NCBI RefSeq assembly: GCF_001418135.1
Contig: NZ_LIPQ01000138.1
Coordinates: 1 to 37,416 of the forward strand
DNA from: Streptomyces aureus
GTDB taxonomy: Bacteria > Actinomycetota > Actinomycetes > Streptomycetales > Streptomycetaceae
DNA length: 37,416 nucleotides
Direction of reading: 5' to 3'
Every line of letters starts with the position of its first letter. The first letter of the stretch is position 1. Both the position numbers and the translations under genes were made by a program. The notes beneath the pieces were generated by a model. That model worked only from the letters and a program-made list of their open reading frames with translations, had not been told where the DNA came from and did not search any database. Positions 9,755 through 17,215 of this stretch are shown in pieces.

Positions 9755-9979
9755 TCATCGGTCCGGCCGCTCGTCCGGCGCGGTCCAGGAGTCCCGCCTC
9801 GCCTCGGCCGCCGGCGGCTGAGCGACAGCGGCGGACGCCCGTCTGCGGGCCGAGCGCCGGGAACCCCACCAGAAGGCGGCGATCAGCAGCACGGCGATGA
9901 CCACCCCGACCAGGATCAACAGCAGGGCGGGTGAGCCGGAGGCGGCAAGTTCGGAGGTTGTGGCGGTCGAGAAGGGCAT
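9755..9979 (-). CDS. Small single-pass membrane protein, DUF6479-like
   Basis: The 74-residue product starts at ATG 9979 behind GGAAGGA. After a short N-terminal stretch (ELAASGSP) comes one membrane helix (ALLLILVGVVIAVLLIAAFWWG, about residues 15-36), then a basic stop-transfer RRSARRRA and a tail with RRDSWTAPDERPDR. This layout matches the DUF6479 small proteins of streptomycetes. A longer in-frame start at 10045 exists, but it lacks a ribosome-binding site. Function unknown; a possible stress promoter lies upstream. Confidence 0.75.
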   Translation of the reverse strand: MPFSTATTSELAASGSPALLLILVGVVIAVLLIAAFWWGSRRSARRRASAAVAQPPAAEARRDSWTAPDERPDR

Positions 9980-10026
9980 GGGGGTCCTTCCTGTCGAGAA
10001 CGGATCGAACCGTCTGAGTTCCGCGG

Positions 10027-10051
10027 CTACCCCCTGACAACGCAATCAATC
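10027..10051 (-). promoter_or_regulatory. Possible SigB-type promoter
   Basis: On the minus strand GATT is followed after 15 bases by GGGTAG, close to the GNNT-N14-16-GGGTA[C/T] consensus for the SigB/F/H group of Streptomyces. It lies about 50 bases before the ATG of the small membrane protein gene. Confidence 0.4.
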
Positions 10052-10247
10052 ACACGGTTCCCCGGGGCGACCGCGGCGAGCGCCTCGTCCGGCACCTCAG
10101 CTCTGCCGTGACGAGCGCCGCTCCGCCCCGCCGTCGAGGTGCGGGAAGCGGGCCGTTCAGACGGCTGTCCGGACGGGCCGGCCGCCAGGAGACGGCGTCG
10201 CGCGGCGTCCGCCCCGAACGAGCCACGGAGTACGAGCCCCACACAAA

Positions 10248-10263
10248 CCTACCGGCCGGTAGG
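10248..10263. promoter_or_regulatory. TetR-type operator palindrome
   Basis: CCTACCGGCCGGTAGG is a perfect 16-bp palindrome with the TACCGGCCGGTA core common to TetR-family operators. It is 55 bases upstream of the DoxX-like start. Its right edge runs into TAGGGT (10260-10265), a good -10 match, so binding would block transcription. No TetR gene is in the window. Confidence 0.65.
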
Positions 10264-10317
10264 GTGTGCTCCGCCTTCCCTCTTCGCCCGCCGATCCGCC
10301 TCGTCCGAAGGAATCCG

Positions 10318-10689
10318 ATGTCCCGGTCCGCACGCTCCGCCTTCCTGCTCGCCGGCCTGCTCGCCTCCGCGGGCGTCGCCCACTTCGCCTCCCCGAAGCA
10401 GTTCGACGCCACCGTGCCGGAGTTCCTTCCGGGCAGCCCCCGGACCTGGACCAAGGCCAGTGGGGTCGCGGAACTCGCCCTCGCCGCCGGCCTCGCCCTT
10501 CCGGCGACCCGCAAGGCGAGCGCCCGCGCCGCCGCCGTGTTCTTCGCCGGAGTCTTCCCGGCCAACGTCAAGATGGCCTACGACTGGCGAGACCGCTCAC
10601 CGAAGGCGCAGGCGATCGCCTACGGTCGGCTGCCCCTCCAGATCCCCCTGGTCCTGTGGGCGCGCGGCATCGGTCGCGCCGACTCCTGA
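10318..10689 (+). CDS. DoxX-like small membrane protein
   Basis: The 123-residue protein starts at ATG 10318 behind GAAGGA. Four hydrophobic segments are visible (FLLAGLLASAGVAHF, VAELALAAGLALP, AAAVFFAGVFPANVKMAYD, and LPLQIPLVLWARGI), and the motif ASAGVAHFASPKQFDATVP together with PANVKMAYDW is typical of the DoxX-like membrane proteins of actinobacteria. DoxX relatives are linked to redox or thiol stress membranes complexes, but the role of this subgroup is unsettled. The palindrome upstream suggests control by a TetR-family repressor encoded elsewhere. Confidence 0.82.
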   Translation: MSRSARSAFLLAGLLASAGVAHFASPKQFDATVPEFLPGSPRTWTKASGVAELALAAGLALPATRKASARAAAVFFAGVFPANVKMAYDWRDRSPKAQAIAYGRLPLQIPLVLWARGIGRADS

Positions 10690-10690
10690 C

Positions 10691-10713
10691 ACCCGCCGCC
10701 CGACGTGGCGGGT
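10691..10713. terminator. Short hairpin between convergent genes
   Basis: A 7-bp stem (ACCCGCC with GGCGGGT) and nine-base loop two bases after the DoxX-like stop. Weak on its own. Confidence 0.3.
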
Positions 10714-10809
10714 CCCCGCCCCACCGGTGAGCGCGACGTCGATCACGGCGAGCCCTTCGCCGGTGACAGTGACACGGAACCTGCGCCGTCCGCCGCCGTC
10801 ACCCCTCGA

Positions 10810-11151
10810 TCACCAATCCCGCGTGGCGATCAGTTCCTCCACGTCCGCGTCCGAGAACCCGTAGGCCGACGCGACACGCCAGAAGTCCTCGGCGATCACC
10901 TCCCGCGCGACCGTCTCGATCTCACTCCCCGCAGCCTCGAACTCCGCCTCCAGAAGGTTGAACTCGTCCGTCGCGGCCCGAGTCAGTTCGTACAGGGCCG
11001 CCAGGTCGGCCGGCCGCTCGGCCTCGATCCGTTCGCACAGCCGCAGCAGGATCGCTCTGCCCTTGTCGACGACGTGGTCGGGGAAGTACGCGTCCGCGTA
11101 CATCTGCCGCAGAAACCCGTGCCCGGCCACCTGCCGGTTCGTGAGGGCCAT
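10810..11151 (-). CDS. DUF5713 family protein
   Basis: The 113-residue protein starts at ATG 11151 behind GGAGGCGTC; the longer frame to 11220 has no ribosome-binding site. The sequence (VAGHGFLRQMYADAYFPDHVV, GRAILLRLCERIEAERPADL, EEFN-like DEFNLLEAEFEAAGSEIETVARE, ending ATRDW) matches the DUF5713 family of small cytosolic proteins. It is acidic and mostly helical. Function unknown; members occur in many streptomycetes as single genes. Confidence 0.88.
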   Translation of the reverse strand: MALTNRQVAGHGFLRQMYADAYFPDHVVDKGRAILLRLCERIEAERPADLAALYELTRAATDEFNLLEAEFEAAGSEIETVAREVIAEDFWRVASAYGFSDADVEELIATRDW

Positions 11152-11479
11152 GACGCCTCCGTCTCTGAAGAGGGGATGAAGAGGGAAAGACGTGCCCATC
11201 TTGAACGGGACCACTGACAACGCGCGGCGTCACGCACCCCGGTGGGCCCCGTTCGCTTCGTCCCACCCCGTCCCGCTCGCACGCTCAGGACGGCGTCGGC
11301 GTTTCGGCCACTGGCACATCGACGCCCGGGCCAGCCCCGGCAAGGGTCGGTGTAACCGGAACGAACGCACTTTCGCCTGGAGCCGGGGTTCACAGCACGT
11401 CCAAAAGTCATGTGTTCGAGAGGGCGGGGGTCGTCGTTGAGCCTGGCAACCCCTCACCGCACCCCTCCCGGAGGCTGAC
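11152..11479. other. Intergenic region upstream of the ABC operon
   Basis: About 330 bases between the divergent DUF5713 gene and the small ORF at 11480. It must hold promoters for both sides; I see no convincing -35/-10 pair and no gene. Confidence 0.5.
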
Positions 11480-11623
11480 ATGTACCCCCTGCCTCATCCC
11501 CTGACCGCCCTTCCTCCCGCCGCTGAGCCTGTGCCCGTCCGGCTCTCGACCGCGGCGGCACGGCCCCGACGTACCGCCGGCGCCGCCCGCGCTGCACGAC
11601 CGCGTACGGGGTGGTGGGGATGA
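11480..11623 (+). CDS. Possible 47-residue peptide or leader ORF
   Basis: A short frame from ATG 11480 to TGA 11623 has a near-ideal ribosome-binding site (GGAGG at 11470-11474, five-base spacing) and its stop overlaps the ABC exporter ATG as ATGA, the usual sign of translational coupling. The product begins MYPLPHPLTALPP, is rich in Pro, Ala and Arg, has no Cys, and ends in GWWG. About 70 percent of its codons end in G or C, lower than its neighbours, so it may be a leader ORF rather than a selected protein. A peptide substrate for the exporter is possible but unproven. Confidence 0.45.
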   Translation: MYPLPHPLTALPPAAEPVPVRLSTAAARPRRTAGAARAARPRTGWWG

Positions 11624-13638
11624 CCGACGACAACGTCACCGCTCCGTCCTCGATGGACGGGCCCTCACCCTCCGAGCAGCTGCTGTTCGGCGGCGAGCTC
11701 ACCTACGACTACGGCTGGGGCAGCCACGACGGGGCCTGGCTGAAGCTCGGACTGCGTCAGATGGGCGGCGCGCTGCCACGACAGGTCGCGGTCGCGATCC
11801 GGCTGGCGCGCGAGGCCGACCAGCGGGCGTTCGTCACGGTCGCGGTCTGCGAGATCGCCCGCGGGATCGCGCAGGCCGTCTCCCTGATCGCGGTCAACTC
11901 CCTCCTCGTCGAACTGCTCGCGTCCGGCGACATCACCGGAAGGCTCCGCGCCGCGCTGCCGTCGCTCGCCCTGGTCGCCGTGCTGGCGGTGATCGGCTCG
12001 GCGTGCAAGTCGGCCTCGGCCGCCGCGACCGGGATCCTGGAGCCGAAGGCCCAGAGGGTGGCGACCGAGCGCTATCTCGGGCTCGTGGCGAAGGTGGAGC
12101 TGGAGGCGATCGAGGACGACGCCTTCCACAAGCTGATGGACTCCGCGCAGTGGGGCGCCGACTCGGCCCGGCGGATGGTCGGCTACTGCACCGCCGTGGT
12201 CACCTCCGCGATCTCCCTGATCGCCGCCGCCGGTGTTCTCGCGGTGCTGCACTGGACACTCCTGCCGCTGCTGGCGTTCATGGCGCTCCCGAGCGCGTGG
12301 GGCTCGCTCACCATGGCCAGGCACCGGTACGTCAGCTGGCACCGCTTCGTCCAGCACGTCCGGGCAGCCAAACTGATCAGCCAGCTCCTGATCAACCCGC
12401 AGGCCGCGGCCGAGATCCGCGTCCACGACGTGGCTCCCTTCCTTCTCACGCACTTCCGGGAGATGGCGCTGACGAGCGAGCGCGAGCAGACCCGGCTCGC
12501 CTGGACCGGCGCACGCACGCATGTGCTGGCGGACTCGGCCCGCGGGCTTGCGACCGTCGCCACCTACGGAGTCCTCGGACTGCTGCTGTGGAACGGACGC
12601 ATGGACCTCGCGGTGGCCGGCACGGCCGTACTGGCGATCCGCACCGGCTCGGCCAGCATCACCGACCTCGTCCTCCGTGTCACGGACGTGCAGGAGGAGG
12701 CGCTGTTCGTCGCCGACCTGGAGACCCTGTGCACCGAGGCCGTCCGGCGCGCCATCCCCGCCGGCGGGCGCGACCTGCCCGACGAGGTGGACGAGATTCG
12801 CTTCGAGGGGGTCACCTTCACCTACCCCGGCAAGGACAAGCCGTCCCTGTCCGAGGTCGACCTCGTCATCCCCCGCGGCAGGACCGTCGCCCTCGTCGGG
12901 AGCAACGGCGCCGGCAAGTCGACGCTGATCAGCCTGCTCAGCGGCGCCCGGCTCCCCGACAGCGGAAGAGTCCTGTGGGGCGGGGTGAGCACCGCGGAGG
13001 CCGACCGGGCACAGGTCTTCGCGCGCGTGGCGATGGTCGCCCAGGACTTCTTCCGGTGGCCGTTCACCGCCCGCGTCAACATCGGCATCGGGCGCACATC
13101 CGGTTCGATGGACGACGCGGCCGTCGAACCGGCCGCCGCGTACTCGGGCGCGGACAGGGTCGTCACGGGACTCCCGCGTCGCTGGGACTCCCTCCTCTCC
13201 CGCGGCTACAAGGGCGGGCAGGAGATCTCCGGCGGCCAGTGGCAGAAGTTCGGCCTCGCCCGGGCCCGGCACCGCGACGGCGCCGTGCTCATCGTCGACG
13301 AGCCCACCAGCGCCCTGGACGCGGCCGCCGAGCAGCGGGTCTTCGACCAGATCCACCAGCTGGCCGACAAGGGGCAGACCACCGTGCTGATCACCCACCG
13401 CCTGGCCAGCGCCCGCCACGCCGATGTGATCTACGTGCTCGACGAGGGCCGGGTCGCCGAGCGGGGCACCTTCGCGGAGCTGATGGACCCGGCCACCGGC
13501 ACCGGGGCGTTCAGAGAGGCGTACGAGCTGCAGGCCCGTCAGTTCGTACAACCGGCCGTTCCGGCGCAGCCCGTACGGTCCACGGCGCCGCCGGGCGCTC
13601 CGGGCGCCCGGGCGGACAGCGGGGAGGCCACGTCATGA
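11620..13638 (+). CDS. ABC exporter, fused membrane and ATPase domains
   Basis: The 672-residue half-transporter (ATG 11620) has an unusual acidic N-terminus with TYDYGWGSHDG, then about six membrane helices (roughly 70-330) and a nucleotide-binding domain from about 390. Walker A GSNGAGKST (about 427-435), signature ISGGQ (about 534), Walker B VLIVDEPTSALD (about 556) and the H-loop LITHR are intact, so it should be an active ATPase; it would work as a dimer in the membrane. The Q-loop region reads VAQDFFRWPFT. The stop overlaps the Nudix start (ATGA), so the genes are translationally coupled. The substrate is unknown: lipid, peptide and drug exporters share this fold. Confidence 0.92.
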   Translation: MTDDNVTAPSSMDGPSPSEQLLFGGELTYDYGWGSHDGAWLKLGLRQMGGALPRQVAVAIRLAREADQRAFVTVAVCEIARGIAQAVSLIAVNSLLVELLASGDITGRLRAALPSLALVAVLAVIGSACKSASAAATGILEPKAQRVATERYLGLVAKVELEAIEDDAFHKLMDSAQWGADSARRMVGYCTAVVTSAISLIAAAGVLAVLHWTLLPLLAFMALPSAWGSLTMARHRYVSWHRFVQHVRAAKLISQLLINPQAAAEIRVHDVAPFLLTHFREMALTSEREQTRLAWTGARTHVLADSARGLATVATYGVLGLLLWNGRMDLAVAGTAVLAIRTGSASITDLVLRVTDVQEEALFVADLETLCTEAVRRAIPAGGRDLPDEVDEIRFEGVTFTYPGKDKPSLSEVDLVIPRGRTVALVGSNGAGKSTLISLLSGARLPDSGRVLWGGVSTAEADRAQVFARVAMVAQDFFRWPFTARVNIGIGRTSGSMDDAAVEPAAAYSGADRVVTGLPRRWDSLLSRGYKGGQEISGGQWQKFGLARARHRDGAVLIVDEPTSALDAAAEQRVFDQIHQLADKGQTTVLITHRLASARHADVIYVLDEGRVAERGTFAELMDPATGTGAFREAYELQARQFVQPAVPAQPVRSTAPPGAPGARADSGEATS

Positions 13639-14117
13639 CGCCTGACGACGGCCGGGGCTACTATCCATTGCACCTCCGCGACGCCAACAAGCCCGAGATC
13701 TGGCAGCCGGGAGCCTGGTCGCTGCTCGGGGGCGGGCGGGAGCCGCAGGACACCACCCTGCTGGACACGGTCCGCCGCGAACTCCCGGAAGAGGCAGGCC
13801 TGGAGATCGCCGGCTTGCGGCCGTACGCGGTCGAGCACGCCATCGGTACGGACGGCACGCTCGTGCCGATCCAGGTCTTCACCGGCAGCCGGAACGGCGA
13901 CCCGTCCGCCCTGCGGCTGACCGAAGGCGTGATGCTCGCCTGGATGGACCCGGGCAAACTCCCGTTCCTGACGATGGCGGCGTCGACCAGGGAGCTCCTC
14001 CAACGACACGCGGCCGAGCACGCCGTACCCGCTGCCGGCCTCGCAGCGACTGCCGGGGCGGGCGCCCTGGGAGTCCGGGCCGGCCGGCCCCCTAGGGAAT
14101 CGGGGTGGACACGTTGA
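13635..14117 (+). CDS. Nudix hydrolase-family protein with degenerate box
   Basis: The 160-residue protein starts at ATG 13635, overlapping the ABC gene by four bases, behind GGGGAGG. It has the Nudix layout WQPGAWSLLGGGREPQD followed by RRELPEEAGLEI. The REUXEEXGU half of the Nudix box is intact, with the metal-binding Glu pair, but the leading Glu is Asp and the spacing to RE is one residue longer than the consensus. It probably hydrolyses a nucleoside diphosphate derivative, but substrate cannot be read. The last 13 bases overlap the methyltransferase gene. The C-terminal Ala/Gly-rich tail after residue 135 looks dispensable. Confidence 0.85.
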   Translation: MTPDDGRGYYPLHLRDANKPEIWQPGAWSLLGGGREPQDTTLLDTVRRELPEEAGLEIAGLRPYAVEHAIGTDGTLVPIQVFTGSRNGDPSALRLTEGVMLAWMDPGKLPFLTMAASTRELLQRHAAEHAVPAAGLAATAGAGALGVRAGRPPRESGWTR

Positions 14118-14896
14118 CCGACTTCGCCACCGTCGGGGCCGCGTACTCCGCCCACTCCCTCAGTGCCCGGGGCCGCCTGCGTCACGACCTCGTCGCGCGC
14201 CGACTCCTCGCCGAACTGCCCACCGGGCACGCACGGGTCCTGGACGTCGGCTGCGGGGACGGCGAGATGACGCTTCGGCTCGCCGCGGCCGGGCACCGTG
14301 TGACGGGCGTCGACCCGTCCGCGGAGATGCTGGGGGCCGCGGCCCGCCGCCTGGGCGCCCGGCCCGACCTCGCCCCGCAGATCCGGCTCCTCGAAGCAGA
14401 CATCGACGGCCTTCCCTTCGGACGGGAGCGGTTCGACGCCGTGTGCTGTCACGGGGTACTGATGTACCTGGACGACGCGGCCGGCGCGATCGGCCGCCTC
14501 TCGGGGTTGGTCGCCCGTGGCGGGGTGCTGAGCATCCTGACGAAGAACCGGGCCGCGATCGGCTTCCGCGAGGCCCTGCGCGGCGAGTACCGGGCGGCGC
14601 GTGACCTCATCGAGCACGGTGCGGCGGCGAGCGTGGGGAATCTCGGCATCGAGACGCGTGGGGACACGGCCGAGGCGCTCGACGGGATCGCGGCAGAGCA
14701 CGGGCTCGCTCCGCTCCCCTGGCAGGGGGTGCGGATCTTCCACGACCACCTCGTGGACTGGGCTCCCGGCCCCGAGGAGTACGCGCAGGCGCTGCAGACG
14801 GAGTGGGCCGCCTCGACGCGGGACCCGTACCGGCAGCTCGGCCGCCTCGTCCACACTTTGGCCCGCCGCGGGACGGAACGACGGAGGACCCCATGA
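14105..14896 (+). CDS. Class I SAM-dependent methyltransferase
   Basis: The 263-residue protein starts at GTG 14105 inside the end of the Nudix gene; TTG 14114 is an alternative. SAM-binding motif I is VLDVGCGDGEM (about residues 40-50), followed by the acidic VTGVDPSAEML and LLEADIDGLPF, and the post-motif VCCHGVLMYLDDAAGAIGRL. Its N-terminal AAYSAHSLSARGRLRHDLV resembles CmoM/SmtA-like methyltransferases, which modify tRNA in other bacteria, but a small-molecule substrate is equally possible. It is the last intact gene of the ABC-Nudix-methyltransferase operon. Its stop overlaps another ATG (ATGA). Confidence 0.88.
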   Translation: MDTLTDFATVGAAYSAHSLSARGRLRHDLVARRLLAELPTGHARVLDVGCGDGEMTLRLAAAGHRVTGVDPSAEMLGAAARRLGARPDLAPQIRLLEADIDGLPFGRERFDAVCCHGVLMYLDDAAGAIGRLSGLVARGGVLSILTKNRAAIGFREALRGEYRAARDLIEHGAAASVGNLGIETRGDTAEALDGIAAEHGLAPLPWQGVRIFHDHLVDWAPGPEEYAQALQTEWAASTRDPYRQLGRLVHTLARRGTERRRTP

Positions 14897-14961
14897 CGGA
14901 ACCGGGTCCGGCCACCCGCGCATCGCCTGCGCGCACGCCCCGGGTGCGACCGAGGTAGTTC
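14893..14961 (+). pseudogene. Truncated next gene of the operon (about 22 codons)
   Basis: An ATG overlaps the methyltransferase stop as ATGA and has GGAGG eight bases before it, the same coupling used for the previous genes. The frame (MTEPGPATRASPARTPRVRPR) stops after about 22 codons, within DNA that matches a dehydrogenase on the other strand. The simplest reading is that a further operon gene lost its body by rearrangement; it might also be a chance overlap. Confidence 0.35.
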
Positions 14962-15170
14962 GTCAGCCCTTCACCGTGGACGCCGGCCTCGGCCGCCGCG
15001 CTCTCGTCGATGCCCACGTTCGCGACGCACTCCCCGGCCACCGCGCCGGGCTCGATCACCGCGACCGTGAGACCGACCGGGGTGGCGACCGGGGCCAGGC
15101 TTTCCGTGCAGCCCTCGGCCGCCAACTTGGCAGCACGGTATGCCTCGTTGACCACCGGGGGATCCTGCCG
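14940..15170 (-). pseudogene. Short-chain dehydrogenase remnant
   Basis: Read on the minus strand the segment gives NEAYRAAKLAAEGCTESLAP, then VATPVGLTVAVIEPGAVAG and a short tail. This is the YxxxK active-site helix and following EPG strand of classical short-chain dehydrogenases/reductases. The N-terminal Rossmann part with GxxxGxG, the catalytic Ser and any start are missing, and the C-terminal side runs into the methyltransferase gene. It is a dead fragment of about 75 residues. Confidence 0.7.
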
Positions 15171-15307
15171 CCACCTCTCGACCGAGAACGGCGCAGAGCG
15201 CCGCCCCGTGCTCATCGGCGCGCCGGCATCCACTCGACTCACGGGTCCTCGTGAACTCCCACCCGCCTGGCAGACACGCGATCTAGGCCGAGACACGGTC
15301 GGGAAAG

Positions 15308-15313
15308 TATGAT
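15308..15313 (+). promoter_or_regulatory. -10 element for a leaderless transcript
   Basis: TATGAT lies six bases before the ATG at 15320, which would start transcription on the start codon. No good ribosome-binding site precedes that ATG. The -35 is not clear. Confidence 0.5.
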
Positions 15314-15319
15314 CAAGCG

Positions 15320-15856
15320 ATGTCCGACATGACAGAGACCACGCCCGGCTGGCTGAGCACGGACGAGCTGAACACGGCTCGGGCCCAGATGCCGATCCTT
15401 TACGTCGAGGCCGTACCCGTGCGTGTGGACGACAGCGGCGAAGTCACCAGTATCGGTCTGCTCCTGCGGATCGGCGCGGACGGCACCATCAGCCGCACCC
15501 TGGTCTCCGGCCGGGTCATGCACCACGAGCGCGTCCGTGACGCACTCCTACGCCACCTGGAGAAGGACCTCGGCCCGGTGGCCCTGCCACGCGTCCCTCC
15601 CGCACTGCAGCCCTTCACCGTCGCCGAGTACTTCCCCACGGCCGGCATCACGCCGTACCACGACCCACGCCAGCACGCGGTCTCGCTGGCGTACATCGTG
15701 CCGGTGAGCGGCGACTGCCGCCCACGGCAGGACGCACTGGACCTCGTCTGGTTCAGCCCGCAGGAAGCGGCCTCCCCCGCCGTACAGAACGAGATGCCGG
15801 ACGGCCGCGGGGCGCTGCTGAAGCAGGCTCTCGCGCACGTGGGGCACGCGTACTGA
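15320..15856 (+). CDS. DUF4916 / Nudix-superfamily protein
   Basis: The 178-residue protein (PGWLSTDELNTARAQMPILYVEAVPVRVDDSGEV start, then IGLLLRIGADGTISRTLVSGRV, LLRHLEKDLGPVALPRVP, and VAEYFPTAGITPYHDPRQHAVSLAYIVPVSGDCRP) matches the DUF4916 proteins of actinobacteria, which have a Nudix fold. The Nudix box itself is lost: where REXXEE would be expected it has LLRHLEKDLG, so hydrolase activity is doubtful. It stands alone between the decayed dehydrogenase and a strong hairpin. The start at 15320 is supported by the -10 element just upstream. Confidence 0.82.
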   Translation: MSDMTETTPGWLSTDELNTARAQMPILYVEAVPVRVDDSGEVTSIGLLLRIGADGTISRTLVSGRVMHHERVRDALLRHLEKDLGPVALPRVPPALQPFTVAEYFPTAGITPYHDPRQHAVSLAYIVPVSGDCRPRQDALDLVWFSPQEAASPAVQNEMPDGRGALLKQALAHVGHAY

Positions 15857-15881
15857 GAGTCGGGTCGACGAAGCAGGACGC

Positions 15882-15919
15882 CACGGTGCCGCTGCCCGGG
15901 AACAGGCAGCGGCGCCGTG
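15882..15919 (+). terminator. Strong intrinsic hairpin
   Basis: A 15-bp stem with a single G-T wobble (CACGGTGCCGCTGCC pairing with 15905-15919) and an eight-base loop, 25 bases after the DUF4916 stop. Confidence 0.8.
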
Positions 15920-16075
15920 CCCCCCTCCGCCGGAAGTGACACCGCCTCAGTCCTCCCGCACGCGGCGGCGACGGCATCCGCCGCACCGGGCGGCCGCACT
16001 CCGCCCTCTTTCCGCGTTGCCTCCGCAGATCGGCACCACAGCCCCCGCGACCACCCGCCCCGCAGCCACGTTCGA

Positions 16076-16103
16076 TTGTCAGTGGTGGGTGAGACGGTAG
16101 GCG
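16076..16103 (+). promoter_or_regulatory. Probable housekeeping promoter of the vWA gene
   Basis: TTGTCA at 16076-16081 and TAGGCG at 16098-16103, 16 bases apart, about 30 bases before the ATG. The -35 is a good match to HrdB-type sites; the -10 is moderate. Confidence 0.5.
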
Positions 16104-16131
16104 CATCGAGTCGGAACGAGGGGGAGCTGTC

Positions 16132-17172
16132 ATGACCCGAAGCCAGAACTACATCAACCACGTTGCCCTTGTGCTGGACGCCAGTTCGTCCATGTCGCAC
16201 CTGAGCCGCAAGGTCATCGAGGTCGCCGACCAGCAGATCGCGTACCTGGCCCGCCGGTCGAAGGACCTGGACCAGGAGACCCGCGTCACGGTGTACGTCT
16301 TCGCCGACAAGGTGGAGTGCGTCATCTACGACAAGGACGTGCTGCGGATGCCGTCGCTGAAGCAGCTGTACCGGGTGGGCGGTATGACGGCTCTGCTGGC
16401 GGCCGCGCTGAAGTCCCAGCGGGAGCTCGCGCAGACGGCGCAGCTGTACGGCGACCACAGCTTCCTGACATTCGTGCTCACCGACGGTCAGGAGAACGCG
16501 AGCCATCGCTGCCCGGACGCTCCGGCCAAGGATCCGCGTGAACTGGTGCAGGCCGTGGCGGAGATGATCCGGACGCAGGAGGACAACTGGACGCTGGCCG
16601 TCCTCGTACCGGACCAGATGGGCAAGCACGAGGCCATGCAGGGCGGCTTCCCGAAGGACAACATCGCCATCTGGGACGCCACGAGTACGCAGGGTCTCGA
16701 GGAGGCCGGGCAGGTCATCCAGGAGGCCACCGAGAAGTTCATGGTGGGGCGCAGCAAGGGCATCCGGGGATCGCGGGCCGTGTTCTCCGTGGGGGCCGAG
16801 GCCGTGAACAAGGACAGCGTCGAAGCGGCGGGCCTGGCCCCTGTGGATCCTTCGGAGTACGACCTGATCGCGGTGGCTCGCGACGTGGCGATCCGGGACT
16901 GGGTCGTCGAAAGCGGGCACACGTACCGAACCGGTGGTGCGTTCTACCAGCTGAGCAAGTCGGAGAAGATCCAGGCTCGGAAGCAGATCGCGGTGCTGGA
17001 GAAGAAGACGGACCGGGTGTACACCGGGCCCGAGGCCCGATCGCTGCTGGGCCTGCCGGACGTCGAGGTGCGCGTCAAGCCTGACCACAACGACGACTTC
17101 ACGATCTTCGTGCAGAGCACCAGCGTGAACCGCAAGCTCGTTCCGAACACCCGGCTGCTGCTGATGCACTGA
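16132..17172 (+). CDS. von Willebrand factor A domain protein
   Basis: The 346-residue cytosolic protein starts at ATG 16132 behind GAGGGGGAG. Residues about 8-200 form a vWA domain with an intact metal-binding MIDAS: Asp16-x-Ser18-x-Ser20 in LVLDASSSM, Thr86 in GGMTALL and Asp118 in VLTDGQEN. A second part (about 230-346) has SEYDLIAVARDVAIRDWVVESG and ends in a region rich in Lys and Asp that I do not recognise. There is no signal peptide or membrane helix. Such stand-alone vWA proteins often work with chelatase or tellurium-resistance-type partners, but none is adjacent. The gene is a single transcription unit between two strong hairpins. Confidence 0.88.
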   Translation: MTRSQNYINHVALVLDASSSMSHLSRKVIEVADQQIAYLARRSKDLDQETRVTVYVFADKVECVIYDKDVLRMPSLKQLYRVGGMTALLAAALKSQRELAQTAQLYGDHSFLTFVLTDGQENASHRCPDAPAKDPRELVQAVAEMIRTQEDNWTLAVLVPDQMGKHEAMQGGFPKDNIAIWDATSTQGLEEAGQVIQEATEKFMVGRSKGIRGSRAVFSVGAEAVNKDSVEAAGLAPVDPSEYDLIAVARDVAIRDWVVESGHTYRTGGAFYQLSKSEKIQARKQIAVLEKKTDRVYTGPEARSLLGLPDVEVRVKPDHNDDFTIFVQSTSVNRKLVPNTRLLLMH

Positions 17173-17215
17173 CGCCTTGTCAGGGGATCGGTCGGGGCCC
17201 GGGTCCCCAGGCCCC

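Larger units (their letters stand above)
9980..10317. other. Divergent intergenic region
   Basis: About 340 bases between the small membrane protein gene (minus) and the DoxX-like gene (plus). It holds the possible SigB-type promoter (10027-10051) and the TetR-type palindrome (10248-10263). I see no further gene; the overlapping long frames on both strands lack ribosome-binding sites. Confidence 0.6.

Noticed and set aside
10050-10571. A 173-codon minus-strand frame over the DoxX-like gene
   Set aside because: Overlaps the better supported plus-strand gene and the TetR palindrome; no recognisable features.
10690-10809. Coding-like stretch on the minus strand (RFRVTVTGEGLAVIDVALTGG)
   Set aside because: It has protein-like rhythm but lies beyond the DUF5713 stop with no start of its own and no family match; too weak to call a remnant.
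11192-11440. An 82-codon plus-strand frame upstream of the ABC operon
   Set aside because: No ribosome-binding site, overlaps the divergent promoter region, composition like non-coding DNA.
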